Origin: Maritalea mobilis
GTDB lineage: Bacteria > Pseudomonadota > Alphaproteobacteria > Rhodobacterales > Rhodobacteraceae
Length of the DNA: 64,000 nt
Direction: 5' to 3'
NCBI RefSeq assembly: GCF_019800885.1
Contig: NZ_JAHVKE010000002.1
Location: forward strand, 905,401-969,400
Part shown: piece after piece, positions 7,018 to 16,172 of the stretch
Position numbering within the stretch: position 1 is the stretch's first letter
Layout of the letters: the number at the start of each line of letters is the position of its first letter
The notes under the pieces: generated by a model
Seen by the model: the letters and a program-made list of their open reading frames with translations, nothing else
What the model was told of the DNA's origin: nothing
Database searches by the model: none
Made by a program: the position numbers and the translations under genes

Positions 7018-8625
7018 ATGAGATTGAAATCTGCTCTGGTGACGGGATCGGAGGAGGCGCGGGCGAACCGGGCCGCGCATCTCGACGCGCTGCGCGTGAT
7101 CGAGGAGGCCGCCGCGCTGGCCGCCGCCGGTGGCGGCGCGCGCGCGCGGGAGCGGCACCTGTCGCGGGGCAAGATGCTGCCGCGCGAGCGGGTGGCGAAC
7201 CTGCTCGACCCCGGATCGCCTTTCCTTGAGGTCGGTGCGACGGCGGCGCATGGCATGTATGACGGCGCGGCCCCGGCGGCGGGCGTGATCGCGGGCGTGG
7301 GCCGGGTGCAGGGCCGCGAGGTCATGGTGGTGTGCAACGACGCCACGGTGAAGGGCGGCACTTATTACCCGATGACGGTGAAAAAGCACCTGCGCGCGCA
7401 AGAGATCGCCGAGGAATGCCATCTGCCCTGCATCTACCTGGTGGACAGTGGTGGTGCGAACCTGCCGCAGCAGGACGAGGTCTTCCCCGACCGCGACCAT
7501 TTCGGGCGCATCTTCTACAACCAGGCGCGGATGAGTGCGAAGGGGATCGCGCAGATCGCCGTCGTGATGGGCTCCTGCACCGCCGGGGGCGCCTATGTGC
7601 CCGCTATGTCGGACGTGACGATCATCGTGAAGGAACAGGGGACGATCTTCCTGGCCGGGCCGCCTTTGGTGAAGGCCGCGACGGGCGAGGTGGTGAGCGC
7701 CGAGGACCTGGGCGGTGGCGATGTGCACACGCGCCTGTCGGGTGTGGCCGATTACCTTGCCGAGGATGACGCGCATGCGCTGGCGCTGGCGCGGCGGGCG
7801 GTCGGGTCGTTGAAGGGTGTGGGGGATGGCGGGCTGAAGCCCGCCCTACGGGGGCGGCCCCCGGCCTATGATCCGGAGGAGCTGTTCGACGTGGTGCCGG
7901 CGTCCTTGTCGACGCCTTATGACATCCGCGAGGTGATCGCGCGGCTGGTCGATGACAGCTGGTTCGACGAGTTCAAGCCGCGCTATGGCGAGACGATCGT
8001 GACTGGCTTTGCCGAGGTGATGGGCCTGCCCGTGGGCATCATCGCCAACAATGGCGTGCTGTTTTCCGAAAGCGCGCAGAAGGCTGCGCATTTTGTGGAG
8101 CTGTGTTCGCAACGGAAGATCCCGCTGGTCTTCTTGCAGAACATCACCGGCTTCATGGTGGGCCGCAAATACGAGAACGAGGGGATCGCGCGGCACGGCG
8201 CCAAGATGGTGACGGCGGTCGCCACGACCTCGGTGCCGAAGGTGACGATGCTGGTTGGCGGATCCTTTGGCGCGGGCAATTACGGCATGGCCGGGCGGGC
8301 TTATTCGCCGCGCTTCCTGTGGACTTGGCCGAATTCGCGGATCTCGGTGATGGGCGGCGCGCAGGCGGCGGGTGTTCTGGCGACGGTGAAACGCGCCGCG
8401 CTGGAGAAAGCCGGCGAAGAGTGGTCCGCCGAGGCGGAGGCCGAGTTCAAGCGCCCGACCGTCGAGATGTTCGAGCGGCAGAGCCACCCGCTCTATGCCT
8501 CGGCGCGGCTGTGGGATGACGGGATCGTGGACCCGCGCAAATCGCGCGAGGTGTTGGGGCTGAGCCTGTCGGCGGCGCTGAACGCGCCCATCGAGGAGAC
8601 GCGCTTTGGCGTGTTCCGGATGTGA
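7018..8625 (+). CDS. mccB: Methylcrotonyl-CoA carboxylase beta subunit (carboxyltransferase)
   Basis: Biotin-dependent carboxyltransferase subunit, 535 aa, that transfers CO2 from carboxybiotin to 3-methylcrotonyl-CoA. The N terminus contains [22 protein letters not shown], usual in this family. The first crotonase-like half has [19 protein letters not shown] and [15 protein letters not shown]. The second half has [22 protein letters not shown] and [15 protein letters not shown], which fit MCC better than propionyl-CoA carboxylase. The last codon ATG overlaps the GTG start of the next gene. Confidence 0.93.
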   Translation: MRLKSALVTGSEEARANRAAHLDALRVIEEAAALAAAGGGARARERHLSRGKMLPRERVANLLDPGSPFLEVGATAAHGMYDGAAPAAGVIAGVGRVQGREVMVVCNDATVKGGTYYPMTVKKHLRAQEIAEECHLPCIYLVDSGGANLPQQDEVFPDRDHFGRIFYNQARMSAKGIAQIAVVMGSCTAGGAYVPAMSDVTIIVKEQGTIFLAGPPLVKAATGEVVSAEDLGGGDVHTRLSGVADYLAEDDAHALALARRAVGSLKGVGDGGLKPALRGRPPAYDPEELFDVVPASLSTPYDIREVIARLVDDSWFDEFKPRYGETIVTGFAEVMGLPVGIIANNGVLFSESAQKAAHFVELCSQRKIPLVFLQNITGFMVGRKYENEGIARHGAKMVTAVATTSVPKVTMLVGGSFGAGNYGMAGRAYSPRFLWTWPNSRISVMGGAQAAGVLATVKRAALEKAGEEWSAEAEAEFKRPTVEMFERQSHPLYASARLWDDGIVDPRKSREVLGLSLSAALNAPIEETRFGVFRM

Positions 8626-9047
8626 CGGTGAGCCTGGACGATCTGCGGCGGCGCTATCCCGGGGCCGTGACCTACCGCTTCGGTGACGGTCCGAAGCTGT
8701 GCGCGGAGTTGATCGCGCTTGTTCGGGCGGGAAAGAAGCGGGCGACCTGCAGTTCCGAGGCAGAGATCGCGGCAGGGCAGGACGCGCCGGTCGTCGGGCG
8801 TTGCGATATCGCGGTCGATTTCCACGACGTGCCGCAGCTTGTGACGCGGACACTGGACCTTGTGCCCGTGCGCTTTTGCGACATGACCGAGGAGATGGCG
8901 CTGATGGAGGGCGAGGATGACAGCCTCGCCGGCTGGCGCGCGGGGCATGAACGCTATTACCGCCGCAAGGGGATTTTCGCCCCCGACATGAAGCTGATCT
9001 GGGAGCGGTTCGAGGTGGTCGAGGACCTGGGGGAGGCAAGCGTTTGA
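8622..9047 (+). CDS. ASCH domain protein
   Basis: A 141-aa protein that fits the ASCH fold, a PUA-like beta barrel thought to bind RNA. Supporting segments are [50 protein letters not shown], and the C-terminal [27 protein letters not shown]. The GTG start at 8622 overlaps the stop of mccB in ATGTGA; a second GTG at 8628 is possible. It separates the two carboxylase subunit genes. An ASCH protein has no obvious role in leucine degradation. Confidence 0.75.
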   Translation: MTVSLDDLRRRYPGAVTYRFGDGPKLCAELIALVRAGKKRATCSSEAEIAAGQDAPVVGRCDIAVDFHDVPQLVTRTLDLVPVRFCDMTEEMALMEGEDDSLAGWRAGHERYYRRKGIFAPDMKLIWERFEVVEDLGEASV

Positions 9048-9110
9048 AGGGGCGGCGGGTCTGTGACGGGCCGGTCCTTCAAGGATCGAACGGTGCCGCT
9101 GGTGCCGGCC

Positions 9111-9173
9111 GCGGGAGCGAGGGGGCTGTCTGCCCCCTCGCGCTCCCCCGAGAGGTTTTTGGCCAAGATGAAG
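9111..9173 (+). repeat. Dispersed double-hairpin repeat, copy A
   Basis: Stem GCGAGGGGGC (9117-9126)/GCCCCCTCGC (9132-9141) with loop TGTCT, followed by GCTCCCCCGAGAGGTTTTT and GGCCAAGATGAAG. It lies 63 bp after the ASCH gene stop, in the same orientation as that gene. The layout matches the copies at 21501, 54241, 62768 and 63919. Confidence 0.8.
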
Positions 9174-9216
9174 GGGCGGGACGGGTGAGGACCCCTGCGC
9201 GTCCGAGGGAGGGATG

Positions 9217-11163
9217 ATGTTTCACAAGATCCTGATTGCGAACCGGGGCGAGATTGCCTGCCGGGTGATCGAGACCGCGCGCAAGCTGGGCGTGGGCACG
9301 GTGGCGGTCTATTCCGACGCGGATGCGGAGGCGCGCCACGTGGCGATGGCCGACGAGGCGGTGCATATCGGCGGGCCGCGCCCGGCGGACAGCTACCTGC
9401 GGGGAGACGCGATCATCGCGGCGGCGCAGGCAACGGGGGCGCAGGCGATCCATCCGGGCTATGGCTTCCTGAGCGAGAACCCCGATTTCGTGGACGCGGT
9501 CGAGGCGGCGGGGCTTGTCTTCATCGGGCCGTCGGCCAAGGCGATCCGCGCCATGGGCCTGAAGGATGCCGCCAAGGCGCTGATGCACGAGGCCGGGGTG
9601 CCGGTCGTGCCGGGCTATCATGGCGCGAACCAGGACCCCGAGCATCTGTCGGGCGCGGCGGATGCCATCGGCTACCCGGTGCTGATCAAGGCCGTCGCGG
9701 GCGGCGGCGGCAAGGGGATGCGCAAGGTGGATGCGCCCGCCGGTTTCTTGGAGGCGCTGGCCTCGGCCAAGGGGGAGGCCGCGACGGCCTTTGGCAATGA
9801 CGCGGTGCTGATCGAGAAATTTGTCGAGAAACCGCGCCATATCGAGGTGCAGGTCTTTGGCGATGGGACGCATGCGGTGCATCTCTTCGAGCGGGATTGC
9901 TCGCTCCAGCGCCGCCACCAGAAGGTGATCGAGGAAGCGCCCGCCCCCGGCATGACCGAGGAGATGCGCGCCGAGATGGGGGCAGCGGCCGTGCGCGCGG
10001 CCGAGGCGATCGGCTATAGCGGGGCGGGGACCGTCGAGTTCATCGTCGATGCCAGTGCCGGGCTGCGGCCTGACCGGTTCTACTTCATGGAGATGAACAC
10101 GCGGCTTCAGGTCGAGCACCCGGTGACCGAGGCGATCACGGGCGTGGACCTGGTGGAGTGGCAGTTGCGCGTGGCCGCCGGCGAGGCCCTGCCCGCGCGG
10201 CAGGAGGATCTGTCGATCACCGGCCATGCCTTCGAGGCGCGGCTTTATGCCGAGGACGTGCCGAAAGGCTTCTTGCCCGCGACGGGCCGCCTGGCGCATC
10301 TGCGCTTTCCCGATGGCGTGCGGGCCGATACCGGCGTGCGGGCAGGCGATGAGATCAGCCCGTGGTACGACCCGATGATCGCCAAGCTGATCGTGCATGG
10401 GCCCACGCGCGCGGTGGCGCTGCGGCAGTTGGACCGCGCCTTGGCCGAGACCGAGGTGGCGGGATCGGTCACAAACCTGACTTTCCTGCGGCGGTTGGCG
10501 ACGCATGAGCGGTTCGCGGCCGGCGACGTGGATACCGGGTTGATCGACCGCGACGTGGCGGACCTGTCCGAGGAGGTCGCGGCCGGCTCCGACGCGGTGG
10601 CACTGGCGCTGGCGGGGGCGGCGCTTGGGGCCGGTGTGCCGGATGCAGCTCCGGGCTTCGCACTGTGGGTGCCCTTGGAGCGGGCGGTGTGCGTGGCGGA
10701 AGGGGACACGCTGCACGCAGGACGCGTCGCGGTTCTGGGCGCTGGCCGGGCGCGGTTGATCCGAGAAGGCGGCGAGACCGAGGTCACATGCGAGGGTGGC
10801 CGTTGGTCCCTGGACGGGCAGCCGGTTCCGGCGCGGGTGGTGCACCATGACGCCGGGCTGTCAATCTTCTGGGGGGAGGCTGCGCATTTCACCATCCCCG
10901 ATCCGCTGGACGTGGCCGCCGGGCCGGGGGCGGCGGCGGGCCGGATCGAGGCGCCGATGCCCGGGCTGGTGAAGGCCGTGCTGGTCGCGCCGGGGCAGGC
11001 CGTGTCGGCGGGCGACCGCCTGGCCGTGCTGGAGGCGATGAAGATGGAACATGCGCTGACGGCGGGCCGTGACGGCGTGGTGGCCGAGGTTCTGGTGACC
11101 GAGGGCGCGCAGGTCGAGGCCGGGGCGGCGCTGATCGTTCTGGCCGAGGAGGAGGCCGCATGA
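9217..11163 (+). CDS. mccA: Methylcrotonyl-CoA carboxylase alpha subunit
   Basis: Biotin carboxylase plus biotin carrier subunit, 648 aa. The N-terminal FHKILIANRGEIACRVIETA opens the biotin carboxylase domain. The ATP-grasp loop is AVAGGGGKGMRKV and RDCSLQRRHQKVIEEAPAP is conserved. FMEMNTRLQVEHPVTE is the catalytic signature. The biotin site is EAMKMEH, with its lysine codon at 11041-11043, about residue 609. I prefer the second of two adjacent ATGs (9217) because the AGGGAGG at 9206-9212 is too close to 9214. It overlaps the GST gene by ATGA. Confidence 0.93.
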   Translation: MFHKILIANRGEIACRVIETARKLGVGTVAVYSDADAEARHVAMADEAVHIGGPRPADSYLRGDAIIAAAQATGAQAIHPGYGFLSENPDFVDAVEAAGLVFIGPSAKAIRAMGLKDAAKALMHEAGVPVVPGYHGANQDPEHLSGAADAIGYPVLIKAVAGGGGKGMRKVDAPAGFLEALASAKGEAATAFGNDAVLIEKFVEKPRHIEVQVFGDGTHAVHLFERDCSLQRRHQKVIEEAPAPGMTEEMRAEMGAAAVRAAEAIGYSGAGTVEFIVDASAGLRPDRFYFMEMNTRLQVEHPVTEAITGVDLVEWQLRVAAGEALPARQEDLSITGHAFEARLYAEDVPKGFLPATGRLAHLRFPDGVRADTGVRAGDEISPWYDPMIAKLIVHGPTRAVALRQLDRALAETEVAGSVTNLTFLRRLATHERFAAGDVDTGLIDRDVADLSEEVAAGSDAVALALAGAALGAGVPDAAPGFALWVPLERAVCVAEGDTLHAGRVAVLGAGRARLIREGGETEVTCEGGRWSLDGQPVPARVVHHDAGLSIFWGEAAHFTIPDPLDVAAGPGAAAGRIEAPMPGLVKAVLVAPGQAVSAGDRLAVLEAMKMEHALTAGRDGVVAEVLVTEGAQVEAGAALIVLAEEEAA

Positions 11164-11816
11164 TCCGTCTGCATCACGTGCCGCAGAGCCGCTCGATGCG
11201 GACGCTGTGGCTGCTGCATGAATTGGGTATCGAGTTCGAGGTGGTGCAATGGCCCTTCGACAAGACCCTGCGCAGCCCGGAATACCTGAAGCTGAACCCG
11301 GCGGGCCGCGTGCCCGCGCTGGAGATGGACGGGCGCTGCATCTGGGAAACCGGCGCGATCACCGAGGTTCTGTGCGAGCGCTTTCCCGAGACCGGCATGG
11401 GCCGGATGCCGGGCGATGACGAACGGATCGACTGGCTGATCTGGGTGCATTTCGCGGAGACGCTCAGCCAGCATGTCGCGGCGCTGACCCAGCAGCACCT
11501 CGTGCTTTATGACGACGCGATGCGCAGCCCGGTGGTTATGCAGATCGAGGCCAAGCGGGCGGCGAAATGCTACGAGGCGATCGAGGCGCGGCTGGAGGGG
11601 CGGGATTATCTGCTCGACGGGGGCTTCTCGGCAGCGGATGTGAGCGTGGGGCAGGCGGTCTACATGGCGCGCCATTTCGCGCCGATCGAACCTTACGCGC
11701 GTCTTGCAGATTGGTACGGGCGCATCACCGCGCGGCCCGGCTTCATCGCGAGCTTGCCGATCTCGGACAGTGAGCGGCTCTATACGCGGGACTATTACGA
11801 AGCATGGGAGGCGTGA
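11160..11816 (+). CDS. Glutathione S-transferase family protein
   Basis: 218-aa cytosolic GST-type protein. The N-terminal thioredoxin-like domain starts IRLHHVPQSRSMRTLWLLHE, with a Ser cluster in the catalytic region. LNPAGRVPALEMDGRCIWETGAI contains the cis-Pro and glutathione-contact motif. A C-terminal helical domain with the FSAADVSVGQAVYMARHF N-capping pattern follows. It overlaps mccA by four bases and is one base from the HMG-CoA lyase gene, so it is tightly coupled to leucine catabolism. Its substrate is unknown; detoxification of reactive enoyl-CoA intermediates is one guess. Confidence 0.85.
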   Translation: MIRLHHVPQSRSMRTLWLLHELGIEFEVVQWPFDKTLRSPEYLKLNPAGRVPALEMDGRCIWETGAITEVLCERFPETGMGRMPGDDERIDWLIWVHFAETLSQHVAALTQQHLVLYDDAMRSPVVMQIEAKRAAKCYEAIEARLEGRDYLLDGGFSAADVSVGQAVYMARHFAPIEPYARLADWYGRITARPGFIASLPISDSERLYTRDYYEAWEA

Positions 11817-11817
11817 G

Positions 11818-12678
11818 ATGGCGGAATTCGTCGAGATTTTCGAGGTCGGCCCGCGCGACGGGTTGCAGAACGAAAAGCGCCAGATCCCGACGGCGGACAA
11901 GATCGCGCTGGTCGATCTGCTGAGCCGCGCGGGCTTTCGCCGTATCGAGGTGGCGAGTTTCGTAAGCCCCAAATGGGTGCCGCAGATGGCCGATTCGGGC
12001 GAGGTGCTGGCCGGGATCACGCGGGCGCCGGGTGTCTCCTATGCCGCGCTGACGCCGAACATGAAGGGCTATGAGCGCGCGAGGGAGGCCGGGGCCGACG
12101 AGGTCGCGATTTTTGGCGCGGCGACGGAAGGGTTCAGCAAGGCCAATATCAACGCGAGCATCGAGGAAAGCCTCGAACGGTTCCGCCCCGTGGCCGAGGC
12201 GGCCAAGGCCGATGGCGTTCCGGTGCGAGGCTATATCTCTTGCGTCACGGATTGCCCCTATGACGGGTCGGTTGCGCCCGAGGCGGTGGCGCGGGTTGCC
12301 GCGGCGCTGCGCGACATGGGGTGTTACGAGATCTCGCTGGGTGACACGATCGGGCAGGGCGTGCCGGAAACGGTCGACGCGATGCTGGCCGCCGTGCTGG
12401 AGGAGGTACCGGCGGAGAAACTGGCAGGCCACTTCCACGACACGGGCCGCCGCGCGCTCGACAATATCGAGGCGGCGCTGGAGCGCGGCCTGCGCGTCTT
12501 CGATGCGGCGGTGGGGGGCTTGGGCGGCTGCCCCTATGCGCCGGGCGCTGCGGGCAATGTAGCGACCGAGGCCGTGGCGCGGCGGTTGGCGGATTTGGGC
12601 TATGACACCGGCCTTGACCTGTCGGTGATCGACGAGGCGGCGGGGATGGCCCGCGCGATGCGCGGCGTCGCGGCCTGA
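11818..12678 (+). CDS. hmgL: Hydroxymethylglutaryl-CoA lyase
   Basis: TIM-barrel lyase of 286 aa that cleaves HMG-CoA to acetoacetate and acetyl-CoA, the last step of leucine degradation. The HMGL-like signature EVGPRDGLQNEKRQIPTADK is at the N terminus, FHDTGRRALDNIEAALERGL contains the metal-binding His, and VGGLGGCPYAPGAAGNVATE contains the active-site Cys loop. The start is ATG 11818 with GGGAGGCG just upstream; an earlier in-frame codon lies inside the GST gene and is rejected. Confidence 0.93.
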   Translation: MAEFVEIFEVGPRDGLQNEKRQIPTADKIALVDLLSRAGFRRIEVASFVSPKWVPQMADSGEVLAGITRAPGVSYAALTPNMKGYERAREAGADEVAIFGAATEGFSKANINASIEESLERFRPVAEAAKADGVPVRGYISCVTDCPYDGSVAPEAVARVAAALRDMGCYEISLGDTIGQGVPETVDAMLAAVLEEVPAEKLAGHFHDTGRRALDNIEAALERGLRVFDAAVGGLGGCPYAPGAAGNVATEAVARRLADLGYDTGLDLSVIDEAAGMARAMRGVAA

Positions 12679-12700
12679 CGCAGGAAAACGGAGGCGAGAG

Positions 12701-13483
12701 ATGAGCGAAACGATCCGCGTGGACGTGGACGAGCGCGGGGTCGCGACCCTGACGCTGGCGCGACCCGACAAGCACAACGCGATGAATGCCGAGATGATCG
12801 GCGCGCTGACCGAGGCCGCCGAACGGTTGGGCCGCGACCCGGCGGTGCGGGTGGTCGTGCTGACCGGTGAGGGCAAAAGCTTCTGCGCCGGGGGCGATCT
12901 GGGCTGGATGAAGGACCAGATGCAGGCCGATGCCGCGACCCGCGCGCGGGAGGCCCGCAGCCTTGCCGAGATGCTGGGCGCGCTCGACCGGATGCCGAAA
13001 CCCCTGATCGGGCGCGTGCAGGGGCAGAGTTTCGGCGGCGGCGTGGGCCTGATGAGCGTGTGCGACGTGGCCATCGGTGTCGAGACGGCCGAGATCGGCC
13101 TGACCGAGGTGCGCCTTGGCCTGATCCCGGCCACCATCGGGCCCTATGTCGTGGCCCGGATGGGCGCGGCGAACGCGCGGCGGGTGTTCTTCTCGGGTCG
13201 GATCTTTGGCGCGGCGGAAGCGGTCGAACTGGGCCTTCTGGCGCGCGCGGTGTCGGCAGAGGATCTGGACGGGGCTGTCGAGGCCGAGGTTGCGCCCTAC
13301 CTGTCGGCAGCGCCGGGTGCGGTGGCCGCGGGCAAGAAGCTGGTCGCGGACCTCGTGGCCCCGGTGGACGAGGCAATGATCGCGCTGTCGATCGACGCGC
13401 TGGTGGCGCGCTGGGAAGGCGAGGAAAGCGCCGAGGGGATCGGGGCGTTCTTCGACAAGCGCAAGCCGCGTTGGGCGGAGTAG
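12701..13483 (+). CDS. liuC: Methylglutaconyl-CoA hydratase / enoyl-CoA hydratase
   Basis: Crotonase-fold protein, 260 aa. ARPDKHNAMNAEMIGALTEA and the oxyanion-hole segment GEGKSFCAGGDLGWM are clear. GQSFGGGVGLMSVCDVAI and EVRLGLIPATIGPYVVARMG contain the usual catalytic-loop region. Context (between HMG-CoA lyase and an oxidoreductase, after MCC) makes hydration of 3-methylglutaconyl-CoA the likely reaction; sequence alone only proves an enoyl-CoA hydratase/isomerase family member. GGAGGCGAG lies just upstream. Confidence 0.88.
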   Translation: MSETIRVDVDERGVATLTLARPDKHNAMNAEMIGALTEAAERLGRDPAVRVVVLTGEGKSFCAGGDLGWMKDQMQADAATRAREARSLAEMLGALDRMPKPLIGRVQGQSFGGGVGLMSVCDVAIGVETAEIGLTEVRLGLIPATIGPYVVARMGAANARRVFFSGRIFGAAEAVELGLLARAVSAEDLDGAVEAEVAPYLSAAPGAVAAGKKLVADLVAPVDEAMIALSIDALVARWEGEESAEGIGAFFDKRKPRWAE

Positions 13484-13516
13484 GCGCGCGACCGGGACAA
13501 AGGGAAGGACGGGGAC

Positions 13517-14494
13517 ATGAAGGCGGTTTGGTACGAGCGGTTCGGTCCGGCTGCAGAGGTTCTGACCCTTGGCGAGATGGACACGCCCACGCCCGAACCG
13601 GGTGAGGTTCTGGTGCGCATGCATGCCTCGGGCATCAACCCGTCGGATGTGAAGCTGCGGGCCGGCGCGCGACCCGGGGCCGAGATGGCCTATCCGCGCG
13701 TCATCCCGCATTCGGATGGCGCGGGCGTGATCGAGGCCGTCGGCGAAGGCGTAGATACCGCCCGCGTGGGCGAGCGCGTGTGGATCTGGAACGCAGGCTG
13801 GCAGCGCGCCTTTGGCACGGCGGCGGAGTATGTCGCGCTGCCCTCGGAACAAGCGGTGCGGCTGCCTGAAGGGACAAGTTTCGCGGAAGGGGCCTGTTTC
13901 GGCATCCCGGCAATGACGGCGTGGTACGCCGTTTGCGGCGACGGGCCGGTGGCGGGGCAGACCGTGCTGGTGACGGGCGGCGCGGGAACCGTGGGGCGCT
14001 ATGCCTGCCAGATGGCGCGGCTGTCGGGGGCGCGGGTCATCACCACGGTCTCCTCCGAGGAAAAGGCGGCCCATTCCGGGGCCGAGACGTGGGTGAATTA
14101 CCGCGAGGCCGATGTGGTCGACGCGGTGATGGACCTGACCGACGGCGCGGGCGTGGACCGCATCGTTGACGTCGATTTCGCCGCGAACCAGGACGCGTCG
14201 CTTGCGCTGCTCAAACCGGGCGGCACCATCGCCGCCTATGCCTCGGCCAGCGAGATGGCGCCGGTGCTGCAATTCTATCCGTTCATGTTCCGCAATATCC
14301 GCCTGCATATGCTGATCGTCTATCAACTTGCCGGAGAGGCGCGGCGCATGGGCGAGGCGCAACTGACCAAATGGCTGGAGGCGGGGGCGCTCAGCCATGC
14401 GGTGGTGCCGGGCGGCGGGCTGGCCGAGTGCGCGGCGGCGCATGATCGTGTCGCCGCGGGCGACAAGCTGGGCACCGTGGTGCTGGACATCTGA
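13517..14494 (+). CDS. NADPH:quinone reductase-like oxidoreductase (zinc-free MDR)
   Basis: 325-aa medium-chain dehydrogenase/reductase of the quinone oxidoreductase branch. The N-terminal MKAVWYERFGPAAEVLTLGE and VRMHASGINPSDVKLRAG are typical. The Rossmann segment is VLVTGGAGTVGRYACQMARL. The zinc-binding cysteines of alcohol dehydrogenases are absent. It probably reduces a quinone or an alpha,beta-unsaturated carbonyl with NADPH. Same strand and close spacing suggest the liu operon extends this far; no specific leucine-pathway step is assigned. Confidence 0.85.
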   Translation: MKAVWYERFGPAAEVLTLGEMDTPTPEPGEVLVRMHASGINPSDVKLRAGARPGAEMAYPRVIPHSDGAGVIEAVGEGVDTARVGERVWIWNAGWQRAFGTAAEYVALPSEQAVRLPEGTSFAEGACFGIPAMTAWYAVCGDGPVAGQTVLVTGGAGTVGRYACQMARLSGARVITTVSSEEKAAHSGAETWVNYREADVVDAVMDLTDGAGVDRIVDVDFAANQDASLALLKPGGTIAAYASASEMAPVLQFYPFMFRNIRLHMLIVYQLAGEARRMGEAQLTKWLEAGALSHAVVPGGGLAECAAAHDRVAAGDKLGTVVLDI

Positions 14495-14562
14495 TGCCGG
14501 CTTGCTAGCCTTCCTCGGACGCCCCACGGGAGGAAACGGGGCGCGCGAGGGAGGACAGCCAG

Positions 14563-16128
14563 ATGACGATTTTTCCGAGCCTTCACGGCACGGTCGAGGT
14601 GCCGCGCATCTCGATCACCGAGCGGCTATTCGAAGGCCTCGCGCCGCGCGTGGGCGAGGTGGCGATGATCGACGGCCCCACCGGGCGCGAAGTGACGGCA
14701 GGTGCCTTGATCGAGGGGATCAAGCGGCTGGCCGGGGGGCTGACCGAGCGGGGCATCCTGCCCGGTGGAACGGTCGCACTGCTGGCCCCCAACATTCCCG
14801 AATACACGGTGGTCTTTCACGGCGTGGCCTTCGGCGGCGGGACGGTGACGACGCTGAACCCCACCTACACCGCGCCCGAGATCCAGCACCAGTTGGAAGA
14901 TGCCGGGGCGACGGTTCTGGTGACGATCCCCATGTTCGAAGAGGTTGCCCGCGCCGGGATGAAGGGCACCGCCGTGCGCGACCTGGTCGTGATCGGCGGT
15001 GGCGGCGAGGGGAGCCTGTCGCTGGACGATGTGATGGGCGCGCCGCTTGAGGCGCAGGCGCCGGTAGATCTCGACGAACACATCGTCGTGCTGCCCTATT
15101 CCTCGGGCACCACAGGTCAGCCCAAGGGGGTGATGCTGACCCATGCGAACCTCGTGGCAAATGTCACCCAGTCCGGGGCGGTGGCCGGGATCAAGCCGAC
15201 CGACACCGCGGTCGCGTTCCTGCCGTTCTTCCACATCTACGGCATGACGGTGCTGATGAACCTGTTCCTCGCGCAGCAGGCCAGTTTGGTGACGATGCCG
15301 CGTTTCGATCTGGAACTGTTCCTGAAGCTGATCGAAACGCATCGTGCGACGCGACTCTATATCGTGCCGCCCGTGGCGCTGGCGCTGGCCAAGCACCCGA
15401 TGGTGGACGAGTTCGACCTGTCCAGCGTCGAGGAGGTCTTCTCGGGCGCGGCCCCGCTGGGGCCGGAGACCGAGGCGGCGGTGGGCGACCGCTTCGGCGC
15501 GCTGTCGGTGCAGGGCTATGGCATGACCGAGATGTCGCCCATCAGCCACATGACCATCGGCGGCAACGTCCGCCACGGCTCCAGCGGGCAGGCCGTGCCC
15601 TCGACCGATTGCCGGATCGTGGACCCGGTGACGATGCGCAACCTGGGGCCGAACGAGGAGGGGGAGCTGTGGGTGCGCGGCCCGCAGGTGATGAAGGGCT
15701 ACCTGAACAACCCCGAGGCCACCGCCGAGTCGCTGGTCGAGGGCGGCTGGCTGCGCACGGGCGACCTGGCCGTGATCGACGAGGACGGCTTCATGTCGAT
15801 CCGCGACCGGTTGAAAGAGCTGATCAAGTTCAAGGGCTTCCAGGTCGCCCCCGCCGAGGTCGAGGCGGCCCTGATCGCCCATCCCGGTGTCGTGGATGCC
15901 GCCGTGATCGGACGCCTGGACGAGGAAGCGGGCGAGGCGCCCGTGGCCTTCGTCGTGCGCGCGCCGGGGAGCGAGGTGAGCGAGGAGGAGTTGCGCGCCC
16001 ATTGCGAGGGCTGCCTTGCCCATTACAAGCACCCGGTCGAATACCGCTTCGTCGAGAGTGTCCCGAAATCGGCCAGCGGCAAGATCCTGCGTCGGGAATT
16101 GCGGGACCAGATGGCCGACGGAACATAA
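14563..16128 (+). CDS. AMP-dependent acyl-CoA synthetase (4-coumarate-CoA ligase-like)
   Basis: 521-aa ANL-superfamily ligase. AMP-binding motif PYSSGTTGQPKGVMLTHAN, then GYGMTEMSP (A5), GWLRTGDLAVIDEDGF (A7/A8), DRLKELIKFKGFQVAPAEVE (hinge), and PKSASGKILRREL with the catalytic C-terminal lysine. It activates a carboxylic acid to its CoA thioester through an acyl-adenylate. Its position after liu genes suggests a branched or short-chain acid (isovalerate, acetoacetate or a related acid), but sequence alone does not fix the substrate. GGGAGGA precedes the ATG. Confidence 0.88.
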   Translation: MTIFPSLHGTVEVPRISITERLFEGLAPRVGEVAMIDGPTGREVTAGALIEGIKRLAGGLTERGILPGGTVALLAPNIPEYTVVFHGVAFGGGTVTTLNPTYTAPEIQHQLEDAGATVLVTIPMFEEVARAGMKGTAVRDLVVIGGGGEGSLSLDDVMGAPLEAQAPVDLDEHIVVLPYSSGTTGQPKGVMLTHANLVANVTQSGAVAGIKPTDTAVAFLPFFHIYGMTVLMNLFLAQQASLVTMPRFDLELFLKLIETHRATRLYIVPPVALALAKHPMVDEFDLSSVEEVFSGAAPLGPETEAAVGDRFGALSVQGYGMTEMSPISHMTIGGNVRHGSSGQAVPSTDCRIVDPVTMRNLGPNEEGELWVRGPQVMKGYLNNPEATAESLVEGGWLRTGDLAVIDEDGFMSIRDRLKELIKFKGFQVAPAEVEAALIAHPGVVDAAVIGRLDEEAGEAPVAFVVRAPGSEVSEEELRAHCEGCLAHYKHPVEYRFVESVPKSASGKILRRELRDQMADGT

Positions 16129-16172
16129 CGCGCCGGGTCGCGCAACGCGGCGGACAAGGCTAGGCTCTGCGC

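Noticed and set aside
7846..9039. Long open frame on the minus strand opposite mccB and the ASCH gene
   Set aside because: Arg/Pro/Gly-rich composition and position exactly opposite well-supported genes mark it as a GC-driven shadow.
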